From positions 1 through 57,051 of the forward strand of contig JAQZBN010000043.1 in NCBI GenBank assembly GCA_029238935.1: 57,051 nt of DNA, written 5' to 3'. Shown here in pieces: positions 1-8,348 of this stretch. Numbering within the stretch: the first letter of the stretch is position 1; each line of letters opens with the position of its first letter. The notes below the pieces were generated by a model, which did not search any database, had not been told where the DNA came from, and was given only the letters and a program-made list of their open reading frames with translations. Both the position numbers and the translations under genes were made by a program. Source of the stretch: Herbinix sp. (GTDB lineage Bacteria > Bacillota > Clostridia > Lachnospirales > Lachnospiraceae).

Positions 1-6
1 AGTCGG

Positions 7-26
7 GGACATTTTTGAAAATGTCC
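7..26. repeat. Perfect 9-bp inverted repeat at window edge
   Basis: GGACATTTT and AAAATGTCC form perfect 9-bp arms around a 2-base centre, followed by an AT-rich run. The preceding bases (AGTCGG) suggest a larger dyad cut by the window edge. It may be a second terminator beyond mazF or part of a dispersed REP-like repeat; the sequence alone does not decide. Confidence 0.5.
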
Positions 27-39
27 ATTTTTATTGGGA

Positions 40-101
40 AAAAGAAAGGACGCGTTGCATCCTAACTAAAAAATGTTAGTTTTGCAACACGCCCTTTTTT
101 T
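40..101 (-). terminator. Terminator of the rex-alr-mazF run
   Basis: Bases 45-59 pair with 83-97, with an inner CTAAC/GTTAG helix. Read as minus-strand RNA the two apparent mismatches become G-U pairs, so the stem is continuous; read as plus-strand RNA they are A-C mismatches. The minus transcript then runs into a U-rich tail (complement of 40-47). It lies about 55 bp past the mazF stop. A T run on the plus side leaves weak bidirectional function possible. Confidence 0.75.
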
Positions 102-153
102 GCATATGATTTGTTAGGCAAAGAAATTGCCGTATAATTATTATTCTTTTGTT

Positions 154-519
154 TTATCTAAAATATGTATCTAAAGAAAAACTAATAATTAAGGCTTTAT
201 CAATTTTCTTTAATACATCCTGATCTAAGTGGCAAACCTTTTCCTTAAGCCTTGATTTATCAATGGTTCGAACTTGTTCCAGTAGAATCACAGAATCTTT
301 AATAATCCCATATTTTTCAGCATCCAGTTCAACATGCGTTGGCAGCTTTGCCTTATTCATTTTTGATGTAATTGCTGCACAGATTACTGTTGGACTATGT
401 TTATTTCCTGTATCATTCTGAATAATTAAAACAGGTCGAACACCACCTTGCTCTGACCCAATTACCGGTCTTAAATCAGCATAGAAGATATCTCCTCTTT
501 TTATAAGCACTTTACTCAC
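154..519 (-). CDS. mazF: MazF/EndoA (PemK family) endoribonuclease toxin
   Basis: This is a type II toxin of the MazF/PemK family, an mRNA interferase; 121 aa, the usual size. Family motifs are present: RGDI near the N-terminus, GSEQGG-RPVLI, QND-GN, AITS, LPTHVEL and EQ-RTIDK-RL. The longest frame starts at a GTG with a GGAG only one base upstream; a second GTG at 510 has the better GGAG spacing (10 bases) and gives the usual M-L-I-K-R-G-D-I start. It lies directly downstream of alr, as in Bacillus, but the 110-bp gap cannot hold a normal MazE/EndoAI antitoxin gene. Activity is inferred from family, not shown. Confidence 0.92.
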   Translation of the reverse strand: MSKVLIKRGDIFYADLRPVIGSEQGGVRPVLIIQNDTGNKHSPTVICAAITSKMNKAKLPTHVELDAEKYGIIKDSVILLEQVRTIDKSRLKEKVCHLDQDVLKKIDKALIISFSLDTYFR

Positions 520-629
520 ACTCCAATACTTTTAACAGCAGATAGTTAAACTATGTACAAGCTGCTGTATGGCTTTAACCTTATTATTGCCAATTTTTTC
601 GTGTGTATTCCATAAAGTGTTTTCGTTTT

Positions 630-1805
630 TTAAAGATTTCCTATTTCCCCAAGATATACCCTGGGAACTCGTTTTCCAATATTACAAATAAGTTCATAAG
701 AAAAGGAATAGGATAACTCTGCTACTTCTTCTACTGAGATATAAGCATCCTGATCCTTACCAATTAATGTTACGGTATCCCCTTCCATAACACCTTCAAT
801 ATCAGTAACATCAACCATAAATTGATCCATGCATATTCTACCTATGATGGGGGCATATGTACCACGAATAATAACTCTGCCACGGTTGGATAATGATCTG
901 GAATAACCATCTGCATAGCCAACGGGAATGGTAGCTATCTTCGTTTTTCTTTTTGTTATATAAGTAGAACCATAACTTACTCCAACTTCTGCTTCCACTT
1001 CTTTCAAAAAGATGATATGGCTCTTTATTTCTACGGCAGGGATAAGATGCACCTTCTCCTGATCTACCCATTCGGATGGATAAAGTCCGTAGGTTGCTAT
1101 GCCGTATCGAACCATATTAAGCTGAGCATCTGAAATTTCGATAGCACCAGCACTATTTGATATATGTTTGATCGGTATTACAATATTTTCATTCTCTAAT
1201 TTTTTAGAAAATTCCAGAAAACGTTTTAATTGCTGTTCGGAACTGGTTTTATCCACTTCATCCGCACAAGCAAAATGTGAAAAAAGACCTTCTATTCTTA
1301 CATGATCAAGCTTTGCTATGTTCTTAATCGTATTTATGCTATCCTGTGTATCCGAAAATCCGATACGACTCATACCGGTATCCAGTTTGATATGAATGTG
1401 AGCAATTTTTCCCTGTTCCCCGGCAATCGTATTCAATTCTTCCGCCATTTCATATCGAAATACTGTCTGAGTAATATCATATGCCACAACCAGGGGATAT
1501 TGTTCCTGTGCCGTATATCCTAATATTAAAATTGGTTTCGTAATACCGGCTTCACGAAGTTCTATCGCTTCTTCAATGATTGCAACACCATAACCATCAA
1601 CTCCTGAATCCTCCAGTGCCTTTGCGATAGCTACTGCACCATGTCCGTAACCGTCTGCTTTAATTATAACCATGAGTTTTGTGTTATTATGCAACCTCTG
1701 TTTCATCTCAGCTACATTGTGGCGTATTGCATGCAAATCGATGATTGCTTGAACTCTGAAATAATTTTTATTTTTTAGTAATTGTTCGTTTCGTTCCTCG
1801 TCCAT
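630..1805 (-). CDS. alr: Alanine racemase
   Basis: This is a PLP-dependent racemase making D-alanine for peptidoglycan, 391 aa from the chosen start. The PLP lysine lies in the IIKADGYGHG motif near the N-terminus. The second-base region reads GVSYGSTY and is followed by IPVGYADGYSR, and the C-terminal domain has CMDQFMVDVT. The longest frame begins at 1850 inside the upstream gene; ATG 1805 follows AGGAGA at 7 bases and leaves an 11-bp gap to nnr, so it is preferred. The pairing alr-mazF and the position after acpS-nnr match the conserved Firmicute cluster. Confidence 0.96.
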   Translation of the reverse strand: MDEERNEQLLKNKNYFRVQAIIDLHAIRHNVAEMKQRLHNNTKLMVIIKADGYGHGAVAIAKALEDSGVDGYGVAIIEEAIELREAGITKPILILGYTAQEQYPLVVAYDITQTVFRYEMAEELNTIAGEQGKIAHIHIKLDTGMSRIGFSDTQDSINTIKNIAKLDHVRIEGLFSHFACADEVDKTSSEQQLKRFLEFSKKLENENIVIPIKHISNSAGAIEISDAQLNMVRYGIATYGLYPSEWVDQEKVHLIPAVEIKSHIIFLKEVEAEVGVSYGSTYITKRKTKIATIPVGYADGYSRSLSNRGRVIIRGTYAPIIGRICMDQFMVDVTDIEGVMEGDTVTLIGKDQDAYISVEEVAELSYSFSYELICNIGKRVPRVYLGEIGNL

Positions 1806-1816
1806 ATTTCTTTCTC

Positions 1817-3376
1817 CTATAAGGAAGCTATCCTCTTTTGGAACACCCATTGAAGAGAATCAATAATATCACTGGCCAACAAGGAGTATCTTCCCATTCT
1901 TTTTGCAGCTTCATCTCCAGCTAAACCATGAATATATACAGCAAGGCAGGTAGCTTCGTAAGGTTTCATTCCTTGCGCAATCATTGCTGCAATGATACCG
2001 GTAAGAACATCCCCCGAACCACCGGTTGCCATACCATTGTTACCTGATACGTTCAGATACAATTGATTATCATAGGACACAATTGACCTGGCATCCTTAA
2101 TTGCATATATTAAATTACTATTATAAGAACATTGGTCTGCAGTGTCAATGAGATTATGAGCGATATCTGGAATAGTTTTTCGTAACAATACGGAAAGTTC
2201 CTTCAGATGTGGTGTTAAAATCGTTTTATCCGGCAGAAGCTTTTGCAATTCCTTTATTCTATCTGTGGTATCCAAGATATATTTTTCATCCAGTCTTTTT
2301 CCGATCAGAGTTATTGCATCCGCATCCAAGATAAGCATACTCTTCGTATTCGTAATCACCTTCCATACGAAACGCTCTGCAAACTCATCCGTACCTAATC
2401 CAGGTCCCAGAACTACAACACTTGCCCAAGATAGAAGATTTAATAATTCATTCGGTATTTCTTCACCATCCAAAGGTAATTTGCTATAAGAAGCAAATAA
2501 AGCCTCTGGTAAAAGGCTTTGTAATACAACGCGGTTCTCTTCTGCCGTCAGTATCTTAACTAAACCCGCTCCGCTTTTATACGCAGCTTTCGCACTAAGA
2601 TAGGCTGCACCGCTGATTTCTTTATTTCCCGCAATGATTAAAACTCTCCCATAGGTTCCTTTGTTCGAATAATCTGCTCTAAGAGGTATCTGCTTTAAAT
2701 CCTCCTGATCAAAGTAAAAGCAGTTCCGCTTTATTTTTTCAGCAGCACATTCCGGAAATCCGATATCTGCAACACTTACTTCACCGGCATATTCTTTTCC
2801 GGGATAAAGTAATAAGCCCCTCTTATGATAACCGAATGTTATCGTAAAGTTTGCTTTTACTGCAATACCTAAAACCTTTCCGTCATCCGCTGAGATGCCG
2901 GAAGGAAGATCCACCGAAAAAACCGTTGCATCGGAAGCATTCATGGATCGAATTATTTCTTTCCATATTCCGGTAACCTCTCTCGTTAACCCTACACCGA
3001 AAATAGCATCGATTATTATATTATATTCATCTGGCTTGTAGTTGTTTTCCATTCTTATTTTTAAATTCATCGCAATGGACAACTGGGCTTTTGTTTGTTC
3101 CGTCGATTTTTCTTCCTCACCAAGAAAAAGGATGGCAACTTGATAACCCTGTAAATACAGAATTCTACCGATTGCAATCCCATCACCACCATTATTTCCT
3201 GCACCACAAATTACTAAGATGCGGTCAGATTTATTCACTTTTTCCTTCACTTTTTCTGCTACAGCATAAGCAGCTCGTTCCATTAACACCATTGCAGGTA
3301 TCTTAATCTGATCAATGGTGTATTGATCTATTTCCTTCATTTGTTTCGAATCAACAGCATATTTCATAATAACCAT
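1817..3376 (-). CDS. nnr: Bifunctional NAD(P)HX epimerase / ADP-dependent NAD(P)HX dehydratase
   Basis: This enzyme repairs hydrated NADH and NADPH. An N-terminal YjeF epimerase domain (about residues 1-210; GAGNNGGDG motif, VDLPSGISADDG) is fused to a C-terminal ribokinase-like dehydratase domain (about 220-519; GPGLGT, TPHLKE, NGMATGGSGDVLTG). Length is about 519 aa, normal for the fused form. ATG 3376 has AGGAAG 6 bases upstream; ATG 3367 three codons later is an alternative. The longest frame from 3415 adds residues unlike the family. It lies between acpS and alr with short gaps, likely one transcript. Confidence 0.95.
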   Translation of the reverse strand: MVIMKYAVDSKQMKEIDQYTIDQIKIPAMVLMERAAYAVAEKVKEKVNKSDRILVICGAGNNGGDGIAIGRILYLQGYQVAILFLGEEEKSTEQTKAQLSIAMNLKIRMENNYKPDEYNIIIDAIFGVGLTREVTGIWKEIIRSMNASDATVFSVDLPSGISADDGKVLGIAVKANFTITFGYHKRGLLLYPGKEYAGEVSVADIGFPECAAEKIKRNCFYFDQEDLKQIPLRADYSNKGTYGRVLIIAGNKEISGAAYLSAKAAYKSGAGLVKILTAEENRVVLQSLLPEALFASYSKLPLDGEEIPNELLNLLSWASVVVLGPGLGTDEFAERFVWKVITNTKSMLILDADAITLIGKRLDEKYILDTTDRIKELQKLLPDKTILTPHLKELSVLLRKTIPDIAHNLIDTADQCSYNSNLIYAIKDARSIVSYDNQLYLNVSGNNGMATGGSGDVLTGIIAAMIAQGMKPYEATCLAVYIHGLAGDEAAKRMGRYSLLASDIIDSLQWVFQKRIASL

Positions 3377-3507
3377 GCCTTTCTTCCTAGCCTGCAAACT
3401 ATGAGCTGCAGGCACAATATTTGCATAGGTGCTGCAAGCCTTATAGTGAAAGATCCTTCTTTACCACTCTATGGGCTTTATATGTAAGGCAGAAATCGAA
3501 CGAGAAA

Positions 3508-3870
3508 TTAATTTTGTTCTCCCACAACAAAAGCGTTGGCAAATTCTTTCGTATTGGAAATTGATACGTGAATAACGGATATTCCTTGCTTTTTTGATTC
3601 CTTTGCCGTTTTTCCATATAGATTAACAAAAGGCTTTCCTAATTCATCTCTAAGAACCTCAATTTCTATTGGTGTTATCGATCGAAATCCAGTCCCAAGC
3701 ATCTTCGACACTGCTTCTTTTACAGCAAAATTATCAGCTGCTTTCCTACGGTCCATGGAAATTAATTCCATTTCCTTATCTGTAAAATATTTATGCAGAA
3801 AAGTCTCTTTTTCGCAGGCTTTCAAAACCCGTTCCACTTCGATTAAATCCACACCAATTCCGGTAATCAT
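3508..3870 (-). CDS. acpS: Holo-[acyl-carrier-protein] synthase
   Basis: AcpS transfers 4'-phosphopantetheine from CoA to the serine of acyl carrier protein in fatty acid synthesis; 120 aa, typical. The Mg/CoA-binding GIGVDLIEVERV motif opens the protein, and the WxxKEAV-type motif appears as FAVKEAVSKMLGTG. The C-terminus VSISNTKEFANAFV fits the family. ATG 3870 gives the classic M-I-T-G-I-G start, but AAGGA lies directly against it; a GTG at 3882 in the same frame is the other option. Confidence 0.95.
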   Translation of the reverse strand: MITGIGVDLIEVERVLKACEKETFLHKYFTDKEMELISMDRRKAADNFAVKEAVSKMLGTGFRSITPIEIEVLRDELGKPFVNLYGKTAKESKKQGISVIHVSISNTKEFANAFVVGEQN

Positions 3871-3914
3871 TCCTTCACACACTTTCTATCTGGAGTTGTT
3901 TTAATATCTCTTAT

Positions 3915-4520
3915 CTAATTCAAATGATTATGGTCAAAAGTTTCCATGATTTCTACTCCAAGTACATCATGCATATAGGTGTAAATCATGGAATTCTTTG
4001 CTTCCATATCTTGTTTTTTTAATATCTTAACTTTTAATTCTTCTCTCACTCTTGAAATCCAGACTGCAATTTTTTGTATCTCTTCTTTATTTAAATTTAA
4101 TCTTTGATAGAATAATTCCATGCTTGCTGCCATAAGTTCTTCATTGGCTGCTTTTATTATATATGGAATTTCTGCTAATTCATCCATGGAATTTGTTAAT
4201 TTATCATTTAATTCCTGAATAAATTGCTTATTCTGTTCCATCTTCTTTGTCTTTGCTTTTCCAACTTCATCAGATCCTGCATCCATGATTGCAACGATCT
4301 CATTCATTAAATTCTTTTTTACTTTTTTCATATCCTTGATTTCATTTACCAGTTTTCCTTGCTGTTTTAGAAGATCATTTACTTTTATCTCCAACTTTTT
4401 TAAATCTTCTGTTTTTTCATCCTCCGGAAATAACTCATGCCAGCGTCCATCAATTGTTAATATCGGAAGCTTTTTGTTTTTTACTGCGGTAAGGAAATCA
4501 ATCTTATCTTTTTTATCCAT
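3915..4520 (-). CDS. Unrecognised coiled-coil protein
   Basis: I do not recognise this 201-aa protein. It is rich in Lys, Glu, Met and Asn, has no signal peptide or membrane segment, and its middle (about residues 35-125) reads as a long charged helix likely to form a coiled coil. A short N-terminal part has KLPILTIDGRWHELF. It sits between rex and acpS with gaps of 57 and 44 bp, so it is probably co-transcribed with cell-envelope and fatty-acid genes. Its start has no clear SD. The longest opposite-strand frame is a shadow. Confidence 0.8.
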   Translation of the reverse strand: MDKKDKIDFLTAVKNKKLPILTIDGRWHELFPEDEKTEDLKKLEIKVNDLLKQQGKLVNEIKDMKKVKKNLMNEIVAIMDAGSDEVGKAKTKKMEQNKQFIQELNDKLTNSMDELAEIPYIIKAANEELMAASMELFYQRLNLNKEEIQKIAVWISRVREELKVKILKKQDMEAKNSMIYTYMHDVLGVEIMETFDHNHLN

Positions 4521-4577
4521 ATAGAGGCACCGGTCCTTCCTAATCCCTGGGGTATCTATAGTGGTTAGTATCCTATG

Positions 4578-5243
4578 TTATTCTTCTTCTGAATTATTCT
4601 CTGGCTGATCTAATTCATTCTTTTCTGCTAGTTTATAGGAGAGCTTCATTAAGCTTTCCGCCAAATGTACATTCTCTACTGTAACATCCTTTGGTACCTG
4701 TAAATCTGTTGGTGTAAAATTCCATATTCCTTTGATACCCCATCTAGCCAGATCAGAAGCCAATGCAGGTGCTTTTGTCTTAGGAACGGTTAACGTAGCA
4801 ATATCAATGGAGTTTTCTTTAATAAACTGCTCCAGTTCATCCGTGGAACGTACTTCAATACCGCGGATCGAAAGACCAATTAATCTTGGATTCACATCGA
4901 AAATACCTTTCACAAAGAAGCCACGACGTTCAAAATCACTATAATTAGCTAACGCCTGTCCTAAATTACCTGCACCGATAATAATAATATTATATTTTTT
5001 ATCAAGACCTAAAATCTTGCTGATTTCTGAATAAAGGTATTCGACGTTATAACCATAACCTTGTTGCCCAAATCCACCGAAATTATTCAAATCCTGTCTA
5101 ATCTGTGATGCGGTTACTTTCATTTTTTCGCTTAATTCCTTGGAGGAGATACGAACTACATCTTTCTCTAATAAATCCCCCAAATATCTGTAATATCGCG
5201 GCAAGCGATTAATTACAGCCTTTGAAATTTCTTTCTTATTCAA
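4578..5243 (-). CDS. rex: Redox-sensing transcriptional repressor Rex
   Basis: Rex senses the NADH/NAD+ ratio and represses fermentation and respiration genes. Residues 1-80 form the winged helix (ISKAVINRLPRYYRYL; ITASQIRQDLNNFG-like region), followed by a Rossmann domain with IIGAGNLGQALANY. The longest frame starts at a TTG at 5270 inside the SD region; the likely start is TTG 5243, six bases after a strong AAGGAGGAG, giving M-N-K-K-E-I-S-K, the usual Rex N-terminus (221 aa). The promoter upstream carries a Rex-like half-site, so autoregulation is plausible. Confidence 0.95.
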   Translation of the reverse strand: MNKKEISKAVINRLPRYYRYLGDLLEKDVVRISSKELSEKMKVTASQIRQDLNNFGGFGQQGYGYNVEYLYSEISKILGLDKKYNIIIIGAGNLGQALANYSDFERRGFFVKGIFDVNPRLIGLSIRGIEVRSTDELEQFIKENSIDIATLTVPKTKAPALASDLARWGIKGIWNFTPTDLQVPKDVTVENVHLAESLMKLSYKLAEKNELDQPENNSEEE

Positions 5244-5280
5244 ACAATACTCCTCCTTCTTAGTTACCAAATCTATCCCT

Positions 5281-5309
5281 ATTATATTAAATTGTTAATA
5301 ATAAGTCAA
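5281..5309 (-). promoter_or_regulatory. rex promoter with Rex-like half-site
   Basis: On the minus strand TTGACT (5304-5309) and TATAAT (5281-5286) are separated by 17 bases. The spacer contains TTAACAA, the right half of the clostridial Rex consensus TTGTTAA-N4-TTAACAA; the left half (TTGACTT) matches only at its first three bases. Promoter call is fair; operator call is inference. Confidence 0.55.
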
Positions 5310-5492
5310 TGTATCTTTCCCATCTAGGTTTCTTTGTTTCTTTACTTGTACCTTTCCTTATGATAAAATATACACTTAGTATAACACAAATTTAAGGAAG
5401 AATATTATGTTAAATGCTGTTTCTTACTATTTTTCCTATATTCATATCATTTGTTTTATAAGTATTATAACCGGAAAGGTACGGGAGATAAC

Positions 5493-7475
5493 ATGATTTT
5501 AGCATGCAAAAATATAAGTAAAGCCTTTGGAACGACACAGATACTTCAGTCAGTATCTTTTCATGTAAATGATAAAGAAAAAGCAGCAATTGTTGGTATT
5601 AACGGAGCAGGCAAATCCACCTTATTTAAAATCATTATGGGTGAATTGTCCGCAGATGAAGGAGAGATTATTCTAGCAAAAGGAAGTACCATAGGTTACT
5701 TGGCTCAGCACCAGAACCTCTCCACGGAAAAAACCATTTATGAAGAAATGTTAACCGTGAAACAGGATATTATAACTCTTGATCAAAATATACGATCCTT
5801 AGAAAAGGCAATGAAGAATGCACAAGGGGATGAATTACAGCGGATGCTATCCACTTACACCCGCTATATGCATGAATTTGAGGTTCAAAACGGTTATGCT
5901 TATCAGAGCGAGGTTAACGGTATTCTAAAAGGCTTAGGATTTGGCGAAGAAGATTTTGAAAAACAAGTAAATACGCTTTCGGGCGGTCAAAAGACTCGAA
6001 TTGCTCTTGGAAAGTTACTCTTGTCAAAGCCCGATATCATTTTACTAGACGAACCGACCAATCACTTGGACTTAGTTTCGATCTCGTGGTTGGAAACCTT
6101 TCTATTAAATTATAACGGTGCTGTGATTGTAATTGCCCATGACCGTTATTTTTTAGATAAAGTGGTTTCTAAGGTCGTTGAGCTCGACCATACGAAAGCT
6201 CAAACCTTCGAAGGAAATTATTCCGATTATGCTTACAAGAAATCAATGTTGCAAAATGCTATGCTCAAGCAATATTTAAATCAACAAAAAGAAATCAAAC
6301 ATCAGGAAGAGGTTATAGCAAAACTTCGTTCTTTTAACCGGGAAAAATCCATCAAACGAGCAGAAAGCCGAGAAAAGATGCTGGATAAAATCGAACGGGT
6401 GGATCGCCCTTTGGAAAATACCGAAATGCATTTTAATCTTGAGCCTCGAGTTACCAGTGGTAACGATGTGTTAACCGTCAAAGATTTATCTAAATCATAT
6501 GGTTCTCTTAAATTATTTCAAAATATTAATTTTGATATTAAACGAAGTGAAAAAGTAGCCATCATTGGTAATAACGGAACCGGTAAAACTACCATATTAA
6601 AAATTATTAATAATACAGTGGATGCTGATTCTGGAGAAATAAAACTAGGTTCAAAGGTTCACATTGGATATTACGATCAGGAGCATCAGGTCTTAGATCC
6701 TGAAAAGACTCTGTTTGATGAATTACAGGATGCTTATCCTCATCTTGATAATACCGCAGTTCGAAACATTCTCGCTGCTTTCCTTTTTACAGAGGATGAT
6801 GTATTTAAACGAATCAAAGAGATCAGTGGTGGTGAACGTGGCCGGGTATCTTTAGCAAAACTGATGTTATCGGAAGCTAACCTATTGATCCTAGATGAGC
6901 CGACAAATCACTTAGATATTACCTCCAAGGAAATCCTTGAAAATGCCTTAAATCATTATAGTGGTACAGTTCTCTACGTATCCCATGACCGTTACTTTAT
7001 CAATAAGACTGCTACAAGAATCCTCGATCTGACGGAACAAACGTTACTGAATTATATCGGTAATTATGATTATTATCTTGAGAAAAAAGATGAGGTGGAA
7101 GCAGCAAATCTTGGAAGAGTTGTGGATACTGCTAACCAACTTAATTCGAAACGACCGGGAGCCTTCCCTATATCAGCCCCCGGTATTGCTTCTGCATCTG
7201 ACATAAACGATAACTCCTCAGAGAATAAGCAAAATTGGCAGCAACAGAAAGAAGAGCAGGCTAGAATTCGAAAACGGAAGAATGATCTAAAGAAAACAGA
7301 GGATGAGATACATCTACTGGAAACTCGTAATGAAGAGATCGATACCTTACTTGCAAAGGAAGAAATCTTTACGAATGTATCAAAATTGATTGAGCTAAAT
7401 AACGAGAAAAAAACAATTGAATACCGCTTAGAAGAATTACTGGAGCAATGGGAGGAGCTAGCTGCAGAGGAATAG
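5493..7475 (+). CDS. ABC-F family ATPase (YdiF/Uup-like)
   Basis: This is a soluble duplicated ABC ATPase without membrane segments, of the ribosome-associated ABC-F class. Domain 1 has Walker A GINGAGKST, signature LSGGQKTR and LLDEPTNHLD; domain 2 has GNNGTGKTT, ISGGERGR and LILDEPTNHLD. A charged linker between the domains (about residues 245-300) and a C-terminal coiled coil (about 570-660) fit the YdiF/Uup subgroup. Length is 660 aa from ATG 5493, which follows GGAG by 5 bases; the longer frame at 5451 lacks an SD. It could act in translation rescue or antibiotic protection; the sequence does not say which. Confidence 0.93.
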   Translation: MILACKNISKAFGTTQILQSVSFHVNDKEKAAIVGINGAGKSTLFKIIMGELSADEGEIILAKGSTIGYLAQHQNLSTEKTIYEEMLTVKQDIITLDQNIRSLEKAMKNAQGDELQRMLSTYTRYMHEFEVQNGYAYQSEVNGILKGLGFGEEDFEKQVNTLSGGQKTRIALGKLLLSKPDIILLDEPTNHLDLVSISWLETFLLNYNGAVIVIAHDRYFLDKVVSKVVELDHTKAQTFEGNYSDYAYKKSMLQNAMLKQYLNQQKEIKHQEEVIAKLRSFNREKSIKRAESREKMLDKIERVDRPLENTEMHFNLEPRVTSGNDVLTVKDLSKSYGSLKLFQNINFDIKRSEKVAIIGNNGTGKTTILKIINNTVDADSGEIKLGSKVHIGYYDQEHQVLDPEKTLFDELQDAYPHLDNTAVRNILAAFLFTEDDVFKRIKEISGGERGRVSLAKLMLSEANLLILDEPTNHLDITSKEILENALNHYSGTVLYVSHDRYFINKTATRILDLTEQTLLNYIGNYDYYLEKKDEVEAANLGRVVDTANQLNSKRPGAFPISAPGIASASDINDNSSENKQNWQQQKEEQARIRKRKNDLKKTEDEIHLLETRNEEIDTLLAKEEIFTNVSKLIELNNEKKTIEYRLEELLEQWEELAAEE

Positions 7476-7520
7476 ACTTAGCACTCTTTCTTATTCATTC
7501 TACATTTAATAAATTTCCAT

Positions 7521-7566
7521 AATAAAAGCAGTCATTTGATATGATATCATTTGACTGCTTTTTTTA
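7521..7566. terminator. Bidirectional terminator between ABC-F and gntR
   Basis: AAAAGCAGTCA (7524-7534) pairs perfectly with TGACTGCTTTT (7552-7562), with a GATAT/ATATC dyad in the loop. A T run follows on the plus strand and an AT-rich tract on the minus strand, so it can end both convergent genes. Confidence 0.85.
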
Positions 7567-7598
7567 TGAAAGCAAACTTGTCTTTTACTTCCTTATAT

Positions 7599-8267
7599 TT
7601 ATAATCCCTGCTCACTAATGTTCTTGATTGTATTCATGATATGCTCATGAGCTAAGGCTTCTGCCAGTTCACCGTCCCGCTTCCTGATCGCGTCCAGAAT
7701 TGCAGCATGTTCTTCATTTGACTTAGTTGCTCTGGAGGTCCGTGATAAGGTAATCTTTCGAATGCGTTCCACATAATGATGGAAATCCGAAAGTACGTGA
7801 TCTAATATCTTACTTCCTGATGCTTTATAAATTAAATCATGAAACTTATTATCAAGTTCTACCAATTGCTCATGGTGGCTTCTTCTAGCATGAAATTCTG
7901 ATAAATATAAAATCTCATCCATAGCCTCTAGCTGTTCCTCTGTGATATGCTCACAAGCCCATTTTGCACATAAGCCTTCGAGATAAGAACGAATCATATA
8001 GATATCATGTATGTCCTTTGTAGTAATTCCGGTTACATAAGCTCCTTTATTAGGAATGATGGTAACGAGTCCTTCCAACTCCAACTGTCGTAGTGCTTCT
8101 CTTACCGGGGTCCTGCTGACACCAAGTTCCACACCAAGGGTGTTTTCTTTCAACTCTTCATTCTCTTTATAAATTCCAGCCAGTATATCTTCTCTAATTT
8201 TGTTAAATACACGGCCTCTTAAGGAATACTTATCTGTCACCTCTTTGTGAAGATAAAAATCTTCCAA
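7599..8267 (-). CDS. GntR-family (FadR/FCD subgroup) transcriptional regulator
   Basis: The 222-aa protein has a winged helix at about residues 15-80 (VSRTPVREALRQLELEGLV recognition region) and an FCD ligand domain at about 90-215. His and Asp residues expected to bind metal in FCD proteins can be seen at ELDNKFHDLIY, NEEHAAILDAI and AHEHI. It follows icd on the same strand after an 81-bp gap and has a good SD (AAGGAGGG). Regulators of this group usually sense carboxylic acids, so control of the neighbouring citrate/isocitrate genes by a tricarboxylic or dicarboxylic acid is the natural inference. Confidence 0.92.
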   Translation of the reverse strand: MEDFYLHKEVTDKYSLRGRVFNKIREDILAGIYKENEELKENTLGVELGVSRTPVREALRQLELEGLVTIIPNKGAYVTGITTKDIHDIYMIRSYLEGLCAKWACEHITEEQLEAMDEILYLSEFHARRSHHEQLVELDNKFHDLIYKASGSKILDHVLSDFHHYVERIRKITLSRTSRATKSNEEHAAILDAIRKRDGELAEALAHEHIMNTIKNISEQGL

Positions 8268-8348
8268 GGATTTCCCTCCTTATATCATATCGTACACTCA
8301 TATACTTCATATTGGATAGAACAAATATATTCATAAGCATCTACTGCT

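Noticed and set aside
3441..3629. 62-aa frame overlapping acpS
   Set aside because: Same strand, different frame, no SD of its own and fully explained by acpS.
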